A DNA stretch of 58,373 bases, taken from positions 1-58,373 of the forward strand of contig CAMVCZ010000020.1 in NCBI GenBank assembly GCA_947166105.1, read 5' to 3'. Both the position numbers and the translations under genes were made by a program. The notes beneath the pieces were generated by a model that searched no databases, was not told the origin of the DNA, and saw only the letters and a list, made by a program, of their open reading frames with translations. Each line of letters opens with the position of its first letter. The first letter of the stretch is position 1. The DNA comes from an uncultured Bacteroidales bacterium (GTDB lineage: Bacteria; Bacteroidota; Bacteroidia; Bacteroidales; F082). Of this stretch, positions 1 to 9,700 are shown one piece after another.

Positions 1-179
1 CGGAACTCGCCCATGTGGCTCACGTCGAACACGCCGACGTTGTTGCGGACGTTGTTGTGCTCTTCGACGAGGCCGGTGTATTGGATCGGCATGTCGTAGC
101 CGGCAAATTCAGCCATTTTTGCGCCCAAATCGTGATGAATTTGGTTGTAAGGGGTTTTCTTTAATTCGATGTTTTCCAT
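1..179 (-). CDS. gcvT: Glycine cleavage system T protein (aminomethyltransferase), N-terminal part
   Basis: This is the first 59 codons of a gene that runs off the left edge of the window. The reverse-strand translation starts [20 protein letters not shown] and continues with [30 protein letters not shown]. The FAG(Y/W)xMP and [15 protein letters not shown] blocks are hallmark N-terminal motifs of GcvT. In the family, GcvT transfers the aminomethyl carbon of glycine to tetrahydrofolate within the cytoplasmic glycine cleavage complex. The start is the ATG at 177-179. The preceding AT-rich stretch (180-239) has a TAATATTG sequence resembling the Bacteroidota -7 element. The rest of the protein and the downstream neighbours lie outside the window. 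Confidence 0.93.
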   Translation of the reverse strand, partial: MENIELKKTPYNQIHHDLGAKMAEFAGYDMPIQYTGLVEEHNNVRNNVGVFDVSHMGEF

Positions 180-239
180 TTTATGTGATTTAAGATTTGA
201 TATTTAAAGATTCAATATTAAGATTCAACAATCCTCATT

Positions 240-1103
240 TCATCTTCTCGTGTCGTGAAGGCCTTTCTTGAAGCTGGGGCCGAAATGCAGTTTCCTGTAA
301 TTGAGGTCATAAACGGCAACTTCGCGCGGCTTCTCGTTGTTCACTTGGCGTTTCAAAGTGCATCCGTTGATAGGGTCGACCCAATATTGGATGACGCTAC
401 CGTCCTCTTGGTCTACGAAGAAATGCCAGCAGTCGACGGTGAGCACTTTTTCCATGCCGACATAGTATTGGGAGAGGTTGTCTTTCTTCACCTCATCGGC
501 GAAAGAGTTGAGGGGGAAGAACGACTTGCCAAGAGGCTCAAATTCCCAATCCACATCATCGGTCCAGCCTTGGGCATCCGGGCGGTAATACCAATTCTTG
601 CCAGTCTTGACATTCCAGAAGCGGTCGAAGCCCTGACCATCGTTGAAGGCTTCGATGTCGCCGATTCTCACATAAGTCTCGCGGCAGTTTTGTTCAGGAT
701 TGGTGACGGAAACGAAGAAATAGTTGGTTGGAGGATAGAAACCGTAAACGCCCGTAAATGATTGTGTCTGAGGTTTTACGGGAACAGTGTTAACTGGCTC
801 AACCACTTCCTCCCTAATCTTGATGATGGCGGAGGAAACGGAGTCGTTGCAGCGGCAAGTGGCGGTGATGGTGCTTTTGCCGACGTGCTCAGCGACGATT
901 TGGATACAGTAGCCAGTTTTGATGGGTTTGAAGCTGATGTACTGATGTCCTTTGATACCGTAGTTTAAAGTGTCGCAATTCTCAAAAGGCTGCCATACGA
1001 TGGTGTCGCCCAAGTTGATTTCGAATTCGGTTTGTTTCTTCTCTTGTGCCGTTACGATAACGCTGAGGCAGAGAATCAAGAAGGTAAATAATGCTTTTTT
1101 CAT
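240..1103 (-). CDS. Secreted protein of unknown function
   Basis: A 287-aa protein. The reading frame is open further upstream, but the start is placed at the ATG at 1103: a clean signal peptide (MKKALFTFLILCLSVIVTAQ) follows it and a -7 promoter element lies 22 nt upstream (1126-1133). After the signal peptide, residues ~25-100 look like a small beta-sandwich with a paired-Cys stretch (TATCRCNDS), in the style of bacterial Ig-like domains. The second half is rich in aromatic residues (NWYYRPDAQGW, WHFFVDQEDGS) and has no motif I recognise. There is no lipobox and no T9SS sorting domain, so it is probably periplasmic or exported by another route. It sits between gcvT and an HD-domain gene without overlap. 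Confidence 0.75.
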   Translation of the reverse strand: MKKALFTFLILCLSVIVTAQEKKQTEFEINLGDTIVWQPFENCDTLNYGIKGHQYISFKPIKTGYCIQIVAEHVGKSTITATCRCNDSVSSAIIKIREEVVEPVNTVPVKPQTQSFTGVYGFYPPTNYFFVSVTNPEQNCRETYVRIGDIEAFNDGQGFDRFWNVKTGKNWYYRPDAQGWTDDVDWEFEPLGKSFFPLNSFADEVKKDNLSQYYVGMEKVLTVDCWHFFVDQEDGSVIQYWVDPINGCTLKRQVNNEKPREVAVYDLNYRKLHFGPSFKKGLHDTRR

Positions 1104-1125
1104 TTTGATAGGGTTAAATTTGTCG

Positions 1126-1133
1126 CAAAAATA
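1126..1133 (-). promoter_or_regulatory. -7 promoter element TATTTTTG
   Basis: The reverse strand reads TATTTTTG, an exact match to the Bacteroidota consensus TAnnTTTG, 22 nt upstream of the ATG at 1103. It supports that start over the longer open frame. Confidence 0.6.
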
Positions 1134-1146
1134 CAAAATATCTAAA

Positions 1147-1800
1147 TTAGGAGCGCATTTCGTGGTGAAATAGTGCATTTTTGGCGAATTCCGTCTCAAA
1201 AGCCTCGCGCATGGTTTTTTCGTCGCGGATGATTTTCCGCAGTTCCTCCAATCGTGCAGCATTGTCCGATTCTGGAATCCAAAGTCGGAGATAGCCTGTG
1301 TCTGAGTATTTTTCCAAAAGGTGTTCGCGAAAGCGCTCATATTGTTGCTCTTTGTCGTATTCGGGGAAATGGTCTTGGGTGTATTGTATCGTGCGCCTGA
1401 TGACCTTTTCAGGCATGATGAGTCGGTCGGCTTCGGCCACGATTTTGCCGTAAATCGAACGCGGCTCATGTCCCGACGAGGCACGATGGTCCTCGGCTGC
1501 CTGCGCCATCGTTTCGATTTGTTCTTCATCAAACCATTCCCTTAACTTTTTGTCCTCGTGGATGATACGCCCTGAAACTAAGTGATGCGTGTCGCGGCCT
1601 TCGCAAAGCCCCGTGTCGTGGTAGGCAGCGATGGCGTACACCATATTAATATTGACCTCATAATGTTCAGCCAAGGCCAAACTTCGCGCAATGACCTCCT
1701 CGGCGTGATTGCGTTGGTGGGCAGCGTCAAAAAAATCGTAGCGGGGCAAAATGCCCCGCTCGACGTATTGGATTAGTTTATCGTTGATGTGGTTTCCCAT
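1147..1800 (-). CDS. HD-domain phosphohydrolase
   Basis: A 217-aa cytoplasmic protein. HD-superfamily metal ligands are visible: HxxNHAEEV near residue 30, AAYHDTGL near residue 60 (the HD dyad) and EDHRASSG near residue 105. The frame is open seven codons further upstream, but the start is set at the ATG at 1800 because a -7 element (1819-1826) lies just upstream of it. HD enzymes hydrolyse phosphomonoesters or phosphodiesters, often of nucleotides; the substrate cannot be read from the sequence. The remainder is charged and helical. It looks like a stand-alone transcription unit, 43 nt upstream of the secreted-protein gene. Confidence 0.85.
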   Translation of the reverse strand: MGNHINDKLIQYVERGILPRYDFFDAAHQRNHAEEVIARSLALAEHYEVNINMVYAIAAYHDTGLCEGRDTHHLVSGRIIHEDKKLREWFDEEQIETMAQAAEDHRASSGHEPRSIYGKIVAEADRLIMPEKVIRRTIQYTQDHFPEYDKEQQYERFREHLLEKYSDTGYLRLWIPESDNAARLEELRKIIRDEKTMREAFETEFAKNALFHHEMRS

Positions 1801-1818
1801 AGTACGGTTAGTTTGCCG

Positions 1819-1826
1819 CAAAAATA
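1819..1826 (-). promoter_or_regulatory. -7 promoter element TATTTTTG
   Basis: The reverse strand reads TATTTTTG, exact to TAnnTTTG, 18 nt upstream of the HD-domain gene start at 1800. It lies directly after the 3' end of the gene at 1837-2094. Confidence 0.6.
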
Positions 1827-1836
1827 GGGAAAAATG

Positions 1837-2094
1837 TTATTCCTCTCTGCGTTTTTTGCCCACAAGGTAAGCAGCACCAAGGGCTGTCAGCACGGCAATG
1901 CCAGTGCCAAGCGGAGTGGCATCGACGTCATCACTGCCACCGTGGCTGCCAGGGAGGATGAACGGCGTGGTAACATCACCACCATCCCTATATCCTTCAT
2001 CATAACTGTTTTCCCTACCCAGCAAGCTGGTTTGTGCGGAAGCACCAAGTCCCATCATAAGGACGATTCCGATTGTTAATGCTAATTTCTTCAT
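1837..2094 (-). CDS. Small secreted protein with PLGxG C-terminal hydrophobic tail
   Basis: An 85-aa protein with three parts: a signal peptide (MKKLALTIGIVLMMGLGASAQ), a short acidic, Gly-rich middle, and a C-terminal tail starting PLGTG, then a hydrophobic stretch (IAVLTALGAAYLV) and a basic end (GKKRREE). This tripartite tail (short motif, one membrane helix, positive residues) has the form of a C-terminal sorting signal, like LPXTG or PEP-CTERM. I recall Bacteroidota proteins grouped under a 'PID-CTERM' label with such tails but could not check this. The 111-aa protein at 44173 has the same tail. An A-rich leader with no Shine-Dalgarno precedes the start. It is downstream of the GLUG adhesin on the same strand. 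Confidence 0.75.
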   Translation of the reverse strand: MKKLALTIGIVLMMGLGASAQTSLLGRENSYDEGYRDGGDVTTPFILPGSHGGSDDVDATPLGTGIAVLTALGAAYLVGKKRREE

Positions 2095-2168
2095 CGTTGT
2101 TGTTTGGGTTTTATTTGTTTGTTTAATTGTTTTTCTGTTTATTTTTTTTTGGCTTTTAGCTTTTAGTC

Positions 2169-2208
2169 GTTAGCTATTGGCTTAGTTGTCGCCAAGCTAA
2201 TAGCTAAC
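2169..2208. repeat. 15-bp inverted repeat (stem-loop)
   Basis: Arms 2169-2183 and 2194-2208 pair over 15 bp with one G-T, around a 10-nt loop. More copies of the 'TAGCTAATAGC' unit surround it (2155-2226). It lies between the stop of the GLUG adhesin and the next gene. No T-run follows on either strand, so a standard terminator is unlikely. Its role is unknown. Confidence 0.6.
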
Positions 2209-2231
2209 AGCTAATGGCTAATAGCTCACAT

Positions 2232-3773
2232 TCATCTCACCACAATCTTCTGCACTTTCACGTTCTCACCGTTGATGAGGCGAATCATGTAAACACCAGC
2301 CGTTGCATCGATGGCCTTGCTGACGCTGCCGCTAATGCTCTCGCTGCTGAGGATGCGGCCTGTGATGTCGATGACTTGCAAGGTGGCTTGGCCTTCGTTG
2401 GCGATGATCCAGTTGCCGTTGCTGAAGAAGGCGAAGGTGTCGCTGTCGCCGTCAATCTCCTCGATGGAGGAGGAAGCGAACACCAACTTGAAGCGGCTCT
2501 CATAGTCGCGTGTGGTGGCGTTGAAGGTGTAGCTCGGCGTTTGGAGCAGGTCGATGTCGGTGCCGGTCATGTTGTCAATCAGGTGCAGGTAGCTCATTTC
2601 CGCGTCGTTGGCGTTGATGCTGAGGGTGTACTCACCGTCTTGGTTGGCCTTGAAGTTGACCGGCATTTCGCCTTGGGCATTGCTAAAGGCGATGGCGTAT
2701 TCTTCAGTGCCTTGCGGGATGTAGATGTTGGCAGCCTGTGTGCCGAAGTAGAACTTGCCAAGTTCAGAGCTTTCGTTGAAGGTGATGATGGCCTTATCGA
2801 TGGCCGCAGTTGCAGAAGTGCCACGCATATTGGATTGCGCCACGGCAATGTTCAGCGCACCTTGGTTGGCTTGGCTTGATTGGCTTGTCTTGGTGAAGAC
2901 AACCTGATTGCCGTCCTTGTATTCCACCATCACGCCCGTGCAAGGTGCAATGGCGGTGATGTCAGTCACCAGTTCAACGGCAGTACCGCTGGCGTTCATT
3001 TTATAATAAGGTCTGTTGACGTATGCTTCCACGATGAACGGGTTGCCCACGAGGTTGAAGCCTTCGCTTAGTCCAACGGTTTCGGTTTCCGAATCGCCAG
3101 TGTTGAAGTTGCCTGCAAACATCAAGGTCTTGGTTTCTTTGGTGGCGTAGAGGTAGCCGTAGCCATTTACGAGGATGAAACCTGTTGTGTGCTCAGAGTT
3201 GTTGTAGTTCTCCCACATGGTAGTGGCGGGTTCCAAACGATAGAGGTCGAAATCATATAACATAGGGCTCTCTGTAATCATTTGACCTAAGAGATTATGG
3301 ACATTGCCAGGCGTAACGCTTCCCGCAACAGGCGAGGCGATGAACGCCCATTTGTCGTTGCCGCTGCCGTAGCCTTCTATTTCGCGAATAACGGCAAACA
3401 CGGCACCGTCGTTCTCAGTGACATCGGCATTGTTGATGCCGCCGATAGTACCAGTGGTGTAATAGTTGTTGGCGATGACGTTGGGGGTATCTTCTTCTTG
3501 TGAAATACCTGCAATAGCTCCATAAGCCTCAGCACTAGTACCAAGAGCGATGGTGCCACTAAAGATGTTGTTGGTAAGTGTGGCTGGAATCGTTATCATC
3601 GTATAGTTCACGTAATCGAAGCTTCCGCCTGGAGACAGCATACCAACGATGCCGCCGATACCACCTATCCTTTCGCCACTGACGTTGGCGTTAACTGTGG
3701 TGCCATCGACAGAACAACCGGTAATGGTGCCACCTTGGCAATTGCCCACAAGACCACCAAGGTACATATAATA
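2232..3773 (-). CDS. GLUG-repeat T9SS adhesin, C-terminal fragment after frameshift
   Basis: This is the C-terminal ~510 residues of the adhesin whose N-terminal part is at 3691-6327. The last GLUG unit is split by the frame change: it starts in the other frame (...FATGEEG) and resumes here as YYMYLGGLVGN. Removing one T of the reverse-strand GGGTTTATT (3773-3775) restores one frame, so this is a single-nucleotide insertion or a sequencing slip. Next comes a module also present at the end of the 2938-aa protein (GFNLVGNPF, then YLHLIDNMTGTDIDLL), and finally a type A T9SS sorting domain ending GVYMIRLINGENVKVQKIVVR minus its last residues. If translated as read, the N-terminal part would lack the sorting domain and stay unexported or unanchored. 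Confidence 0.85.
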   Translation of the reverse strand, partial: YYMYLGGLVGNCQGGTITGCSVDGTTVNANVSGERIGGIGGIVGMLSPGGSFDYVNYTMITIPATLTNNIFSGTIALGTSAEAYGAIAGISQEEDTPNVIANNYYTTGTIGGINNADVTENDGAVFAVIREIEGYGSGNDKWAFIASPVAGSVTPGNVHNLLGQMITESPMLYDFDLYRLEPATTMWENYNNSEHTTGFILVNGYGYLYATKETKTLMFAGNFNTGDSETETVGLSEGFNLVGNPFIVEAYVNRPYYKMNASGTAVELVTDITAIAPCTGVMVEYKDGNQVVFTKTSQSSQANQGALNIAVAQSNMRGTSATAAIDKAIITFNESSELGKFYFGTQAANIYIPQGTEEYAIAFSNAQGEMPVNFKANQDGEYTLSINANDAEMSYLHLIDNMTGTDIDLLQTPSYTFNATTRDYESRFKLVFASSSIEEIDGDSDTFAFFSNGNWIIANEGQATLQVIDITGRILSSESISGSVSKAIDATAGVYMIRLINGENVKVQKIVVR

Positions 3774-6327
3774 AACCCTCTTCGCCCGTGGCAAATGAAA
3801 CGTTACCACCCACAACACGACAGTTCTGAATGGTTCCGCTGCACATGCCAGCCACAATGCCTACCATGGATGTTCCACAGACGGTGGCATTTTCGATAGT
3901 GAGGTTCTGCACCGTGGAGCTAACAGAGGCGAACAGACCTGTACCATTGTTGCCTGTGTTCATATTGCTAATTGTATAGTTTGAACCATCAAAAACACCG
4001 AGGAAGCCAGAAGCCTCGCCACCCATGCCAGGATAGCCACCCATACCACCACCGCTCGAGATGAACCCAATGGGTTCCCAAGTGTTGCCATCTAAGTCTA
4101 TGTCATCACCAAGAGTAATGGTGTAGCCACTATAGGTTTCGTTTGCAAAGTTCACATTATAAGCCAGCAGACCCAATTCAGCAGCACTCGTTATAGTGAT
4201 GCTGTTTTCGTCTGTGTTGCTGAACGACTCGGCACGAGTACCCTCAGCCAACCAGCCTGTAGGAACACGCCCAGCAGAAACCGACACCTCTGTTACATCA
4301 GTGCCCACGGTGAGGACGTTACCGTTGAAGCTGGCACCCTCGCTTGTTGTTGAGAATGTTGCGGCATATCCGTCAGGAACGTAAATTGCGGTAAGTTCAA
4401 TGGTAGTGGCTGTGGTGTAGAAAGCCTTACCCATCCTGTCATCTTTGAAAAGCATACCGTTGGAATAGATGCTAAAAGGCAGTGGGTCGGAAACATAGGT
4501 CGGGGTGCCATTGATGTCTGCACCATAAGGTTCCCGAGAAGTGCCTCCCTCTGGCAGTTTCACCACCTTAGCCAGTTTTGCATTGTCGTTATCGCTGCCT
4601 GTGATGTTGCCGCTTGCTCCGATGCCTTTCACGGTTCCATTGGCCACATTGCCGTAGGTAACTGGGTTGCTTGAATACTCTTGGATGCCGTTGTCATGAT
4701 AGAGATTGTTGAGGAGTGTACCGCCCTCGTTATAGCCCACAATAGCACCAACGTATGATGTACCGTAAACATTGCTGCCCAAAAAGAGGCAGTTTTGCAC
4801 CGTACCCGTGTTATGGCCAACTATACCGCCACACTTAGTGACATTTACATATTCGGTTACGCCGTTACTGGGAGCCACAATGCCTGAACTGATGCACTCG
4901 CTGACAATGCCGCTATTAAAGCCGGCGATGGTGCCGTAGCAACTGTGACCGTCTTCCGTAAACGTTACATTGCCGCCATTGCTGTTTTCATACTTCACGC
5001 GGCAATTTTGGATAGTGCCTGCATTGTAGCCCGCAATGACGCCAATATAATCATGGCCACGGAACACACAGTAGGTGGCTCGAAGGTTCTTCACCGTACC
5101 GCCTGCACCAATGTAGCCAAAAAGGCCTTGATATGAACTTGTTGCATCGGTGCTACCAGCATATCCAATCTCCATGCCGTTGCCATCAAAGGTGCCGCAG
5201 AAAGGATGCGTGGCATCACCGATAGGGGCGTAGTAAAATTCTGAGAGGTCACCGTAAGTGATATGGTTATCGAGGCGGAAAAACTTGCCATTGTAGTCGC
5301 TCGTACCATTGTTCACACGCTCGGCAAGCATATCAAATTGTTCACGGGTATAGATGATGTAAGGATCATCAGCACTATCGCCCGAACCGCTCCATTCGAC
5401 CACGGTTGTTGTTGCACTCACAACGACATCGCTTGTGCCCATAGTGACATCATTGCCACTGATGCTTGCACCCTCGCCACTTTCAATGCTAAACGTGGCA
5501 TCGTAGCCGGGTTTGGTATAGGTCAGCGTGGCGGTGGCTCCAGTCTTGTAGTAATGGTAATAATTGTACTGGATACCATCGTCGTAGAACTCGGCGGTGC
5601 CTACGGTCGTGCCTGTCTCACTTCCGACCGAAGCTTCGATGTTGTCACCCGTGATTTTCCAAAGGCACTCAGCAAGGCCGGCACTATTTTGGCCTGTGGC
5701 TGAATTTTCGGTACCTATGGCCAATGTGGATCCGCAGCCAATACCGTAGCAAGTTGTCATCGTACCAGCGTTTTGGCCCACGATGGCACCAACGAAGCTC
5801 GTGCCGGTGATAGTAATGTTAGTAACCACGCAGTTAGTCATCGTGCCGCCGTTGTAGCCAGCGATGGCACCTACCTGAGAGGCAGCGGTGATATTGGACA
5901 TTCTTACAGTGGTATTAATTACTTCGGCACTCAATCCGATGTAGCCAAAGAAACCTTGGCAAGTGGCTTGGCTGTTGTTGATTGAGAGGTGATTAATTTC
6001 TTTGCCGTTACCATTGAAAGTGCCTTGGAAAGGATGCTCGGCAGTGCCGACGGGAACCCATGAATAGTCACCCATTTCATAATAATTGTAAGTCCACACT
6101 TGTCCTCCCCAACCTTCTTCTTGCGCATCATTGAGCGTCACGGTTTTTCCGATAAAATTGTTGCCTTGATTCACCATGTAGGCAAATTGAGCAAGTTGTT
6201 CGAGAGAGTTGATGGTAAACTCTGAAATCGTCGTGTAATCCGAACCCCAATTAGTGTCGCGGTTGCTTTCGTCGCTCCAGCTTCCGCTTTGTGCATTCAT
6301 TGCCGACGGCGCAAAAGCGGCCGTCAT
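3691..6327 (-). CDS. GLUG-repeat T9SS adhesin, N-terminal fragment
   Basis: The open frame begins inside the signal peptide (MTAAFAPSAMNAQ) and continues with many GLUG motifs (VGAIAGYNGGTMTNC, GGIVGHNTGTVQNC, GAIVGYNEGGTLLN) over residues ~130-860. These form beta-helix-like repeats found in surface adhesins. The true start is probably the ATG at 6368-6370, 58 nt after a -7 element. From it the frame reads MNKLRK and then goes out of register at a 7-T run (6350-6356); with six it reads MNKLRKNLLILFATMTAAFA, a good signal peptide. A second slip at 3773-3775 separates the C-terminal part (2232-3773). Two indels in short homopolymers suggest sequencing errors, a decaying gene, or slipped-strand phase variation. 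Confidence 0.85.
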   Translation of the reverse strand: MTAAFAPSAMNAQSGSWSDESNRDTNWGSDYTTISEFTINSLEQLAQFAYMVNQGNNFIGKTVTLNDAQEEGWGGQVWTYNYYEMGDYSWVPVGTAEHPFQGTFNGNGKEINHLSINNSQATCQGFFGYIGLSAEVINTTVRMSNITAASQVGAIAGYNGGTMTNCVVTNITITGTSFVGAIVGQNAGTMTTCYGIGCGSTLAIGTENSATGQNSAGLAECLWKITGDNIEASVGSETGTTVGTAEFYDDGIQYNYYHYYKTGATATLTYTKPGYDATFSIESGEGASISGNDVTMGTSDVVVSATTTVVEWSGSGDSADDPYIIYTREQFDMLAERVNNGTSDYNGKFFRLDNHITYGDLSEFYYAPIGDATHPFCGTFDGNGMEIGYAGSTDATSSYQGLFGYIGAGGTVKNLRATYCVFRGHDYIGVIAGYNAGTIQNCRVKYENSNGGNVTFTEDGHSCYGTIAGFNSGIVSECISSGIVAPSNGVTEYVNVTKCGGIVGHNTGTVQNCLFLGSNVYGTSYVGAIVGYNEGGTLLNNLYHDNGIQEYSSNPVTYGNVANGTVKGIGASGNITGSDNDNAKLAKVVKLPEGGTSREPYGADINGTPTYVSDPLPFSIYSNGMLFKDDRMGKAFYTTATTIELTAIYVPDGYAATFSTTSEGASFNGNVLTVGTDVTEVSVSAGRVPTGWLAEGTRAESFSNTDENSITITSAAELGLLAYNVNFANETYSGYTITLGDDIDLDGNTWEPIGFISSGGGMGGYPGMGGEASGFLGVFDGSNYTISNMNTGNNGTGLFASVSSTVQNLTIENATVCGTSMVGIVAGMCSGTIQNCRVVGGNVSFATGEEGLLYVPWWSCGQLPRWHHYRLFCRWHHS

Positions 6328-6427
6328 CGTGGCAAATAAGATGAGTAAATTTTTTTCTTAACTTGTTCATTTTGTTGATGTAATGTTTGGTTTATTAATA
6401 GATTTGTTGCTTCTCGAAAAGAGGCTG

Positions 6428-6435
6428 CAAAATTA
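6428..6435 (-). promoter_or_regulatory. -7 promoter element TAATTTTG for the GLUG adhesin
   Basis: The reverse strand reads TAATTTTG, an exact TAnnTTTG match, 58 nt upstream of the restored ATG at 6370. The 6436-6540 stretch between it and the repeat at 6541 holds no gene. Confidence 0.55.
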
Positions 6436-6540
6436 CAGAAAATGTCGATTGAACCTGCTGTTTTTTGTGGAATTTTAGTCAAAAAAATGGCTGCTCTTAT
6501 GCATCGCCTGTAAAGACACAGAATGGTAACCAAAAATCAG

Positions 6541-6669
6541 ATAAGTAGATGAGCAAATTTAGTTTACATAATAGACTGCGGGACTCCGTGACTGCGAGTC
6601 AAATACCCGAAGTCCCGTGTCCCGAAGTCAAAAGATATTGCAGCTTAATGTTGAACAGTTACTTAAATG
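6541..6669. repeat. Dispersed hairpin repeat, copy 1 (core 6571-6630)
   Basis: The 60-nt core matches 22217-22276 at 58 of 60 positions. Arms CGGGACT (6579-6585) and AGTCCCG (6611-6617) pair. The second copy has CGAGACT/AGTCTCG, so both differences fall in one base pair (6581-6615). Weaker similarity continues to about 6669 (TTGAACA, TTACTT blocks). A spurious ORF runs through both copies. Confidence 0.85.
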
Positions 6670-6694
6670 AAGAAGTTGGTTTCGTGAAGGCAAC

Positions 6695-6727
6695 AAAAAA
6701 GAGCCAGCAGCATGAGTCCGCTGGCCC
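6695..6727 (-). terminator. Rho-independent terminator of the giant surface-protein operon
   Basis: On the reverse strand GGGCCAGC pairs with GCTGGCTC around an 11-nt loop, followed by a run of T (6695-6700). It lies 30 nt after the stop of the 2938-aa gene. Confidence 0.75.
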
Positions 6728-6757
6728 TTTGTCAAAGTGCCGAGGTGTGATGACGAA

Positions 6758-9700
6758 TCATCTCACCACGATTTTCTGCACCTTTGATTGTTTGCCGTTG
6801 ATGAGGCGTAACATATACACTCCATTGGTAGCGTCAATCTTCTTCTCACAACTTCCAGTGATTTGCTCGCTGCTGAGGATGTGACCAACCACGTCAACGA
6901 CTTGCAGGGTGGCCTCGCCTTCGTTGGCAATGACCCATTTGTTGTTGAAGCAATAGGCGAAGTTGTCCTCTGAACCTGTCGAAGAATTCTCTTTCGGGAT
7001 GAACCGCAACAGGAACCTTGAAGCATAGTCGCTCGTGTGAGCTTCAAAGGTGTAGTCGGGATCTTTCAGCAGGTCTATGTCCATGCCAGTGAGGTTGTCA
7101 ATGAGGTGGAGATAGTAGAACTCAATTCCATTGCTGCTCACGTTGATGGTGTAGCTGTCATTCTTCGCGGCCTTGAAGCTCACGGCTTGCTCGTTGCCCT
7201 CACAAGGCACGATGGCGATTTCCTGATTGCCTTGTGTGGCAAAGAGCTTGGTGCGGATTTCATTCAGCGAAATTTTCTCTAAAGGCTCGCCCGTCCTCTT
7301 CACGATGAGGCGGTCGGCGATTTTGCCTTTTTCCAAGACTTCCACACGGATGGAACCGCTTGGGTTGGCCGATGTGCCGCGCCCCGCGTTGAAGGTGATG
7401 GAAGCCCCTTCATCCGTGGCTTTCACGAAGAAGCCTGCGCCAGGTTTCAACGGATTTTCCTCATTGATTTCGTCCACCATGAGGTCGTCCTTTGTCTCGT
7501 TGGTGAGATAGCAGCCTTCGGCCACGTTCTCGGAAGCATACGAGGTGACGTTGTGCGCAAACGGGTTGCCCACAAGGTTGAAACCTGTAAGAGGAATGTT
7601 CGGGGTGTAGCTCAACGGTACATTCACCGTGGCGGCACCGTTTTGAAGCTCTCCAGCAAACTCTAACGTAACCTCCTCAAGATTGGCGTACAGATAGCCC
7701 GTTCCGTTTTCGAATTCCGTGAAATTGTTTTCGGGCATTTTCTGGTTGATCCAATAGAAGGTCGGCTCGTCGTAGTAATACAGGTCGTAGGTGTTGAGGA
7801 GCAAGTCGTTCACTTCCGTTAAGTCCGTGTTGCCCACAAGCGGAGAGGCAACAAGATACCAGCCATTGTTGTTGTTGGTCCAAGGCTCGATGGATTTCTT
7901 GACCTTACCCCACGTTCCTGCGTTGGCATGAATCAACTGTCCGCCTTCTTCGATGACTAAACTGTTTGCGGCAGTATTGGTCAACATGTTCGAAACGGTC
8001 AGGGTTCGTTCATCGGAAATGGTCAAGATCTTGCCTTCCTCGATGGTCAAGGTTGAAACGGTAGCGTCTTCATCAAGCTCACAGATGCCGTTGATGACGA
8101 CGTTGTCGTTAGGTCTGTACGGCTTGACATCGTTTTCCCAGTTGGCTACATTCGACCAATATTCATCCTCGGTGCCGAAGAAGACGTATGGATAAAGTGG
8201 ATCGCCCGAAAACACCAAGGAATAGGTGTGAGGCTGAACCGCTGCAACCGTATCTACAATCCGCAGTTTGTCCACATAGACGGAATCGTTTGCGTAATCG
8301 CCAGTATGCAGGAGGATGGATTCTTGCCAGACGTTGCTCAAAGGAATTTCCACTCCATCGTTTCTTGTGCAACTCAACAACTTGTAGTAGTTTCTGCCTG
8401 GGTCTGCTGTCTCACCATAGTTCCATCCGATACTCGACGGATTGACCGTGAGGGTAACGATAGTGTCGTGCGCGGTGACGAAATGGTCAAACGCAACGCT
8501 TTCGGCAACATCAACCGACGAGCTTCTTCCATCGGAGAAGAAGATGTAATCGGGATAGTTGTTCTCGTCGGGAACATCGTCGACCAAGAAGTCGTTGATG
8601 CCACTGGATTTTGCACCAAAGGGGACAAAGTCGGTGAAGACAGCGTGGGCCAGCTTATGGATACCGACATGGCTGATAAGGCTCAGGTTCGAGTTGCCAT
8701 AGCTGTCGTTGTGAACCACACTCGCCTCGTAGGAGACCACATGGGCAAGCAACGTGCTGGTGAACAGCCATTCGCCCACTTTCGTCTCCCCACTTTCGAT
8801 GTTTCCGAAATCAATGTCGCTTACGCCCATATTCACTCCTTGTCCTTGCATGTAGGTTCCATACAGGCCAAAGTTAATGAGCAAGCCTTGTTGGTTCGAA
8901 ACAATGGTGGGCACCGATGAGCTTATCCTCACATTCTTTGCGGTTCCGGCACCCTTGTTCCAAATCCTTACGGCAAGTTCTGCTGGAATGATAGGCTCAG
9001 TCTGAGGTGTGAGCGGATTGTCGCCATAAACATCTTCCGACACGAAGTAGTCGATGTAAAGATCTGGGCTGGGATGTACGGTGAGTTCGGAAGGATACAG
9101 TTCCATTACACGGGTAGCACCGTTCCACGGGTCAACAAAGGTGAAGGTTCCGCCAAAATAGTAGTCGATAGGCTCGGTTGGAGCGGCATCTCTGGTAGGA
9201 ATGAACAGGATTCTGACCGTGCCGTTTGATGCTGCTGCCAAAGTGCCTGTGCCGTCAATTTCAGTTACGCCTTCCAACGACATGGTGCTGATTTGGAACA
9301 AGTCGGTGTGGTCGATTCCTTCGGCATCCTTGATGACGAAATCGAGGCCGATTCCTTCAACTGCATTGGTTTCATGGCTGTTTTGAACCGTGAATGTGCC
9401 GATGAAGGCTTCGCGCGTCATGGTCAGGCTTTGTGAGAACTGGATACCAACCCTCACATGGACGGAAGGAGTAGGCTGAACGATAGGAGGTGTAGGTGTA
9501 GGTGGGTTAATTGGGGGTACGGGGCCTGGAATACCAGGAGGAGGAGGTGTGCCGCCGCCACCACCACCACCACCACCACCGCCACCGGTGCCGGGGTCAA
9601 TAGGAGGCAGAGGATGGTAACAAGAAGTGCAACTGCCCAACCTGGTGTAGGCAAAGGCTTGGTTATAAATCAGGTCTGATCCACTCAAGTAACTGTATTG

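Noticed and set aside
2169..2208. Hairpin considered as a rho-independent terminator
   Set aside because: There is no T-run after the stem on either strand; the reverse strand continues A-rich.
3765..3790. Programmed ribosomal frameshift in the GLUG adhesin
   Set aside because: There is no slippery heptamer with a downstream structure, and a second independent slip lies in the same gene, so an indel or sequencing error is more likely.
6549..6884. Plus-strand ORF through the hairpin repeat, sharing 'TASQIPEV(P/S)CPEV' with an ORF at 22234
   Set aside because: The shared peptide comes from the shared 60-nt repeat. The two base differences preserve base pairing rather than the protein, and both frames run into unrelated sequence.
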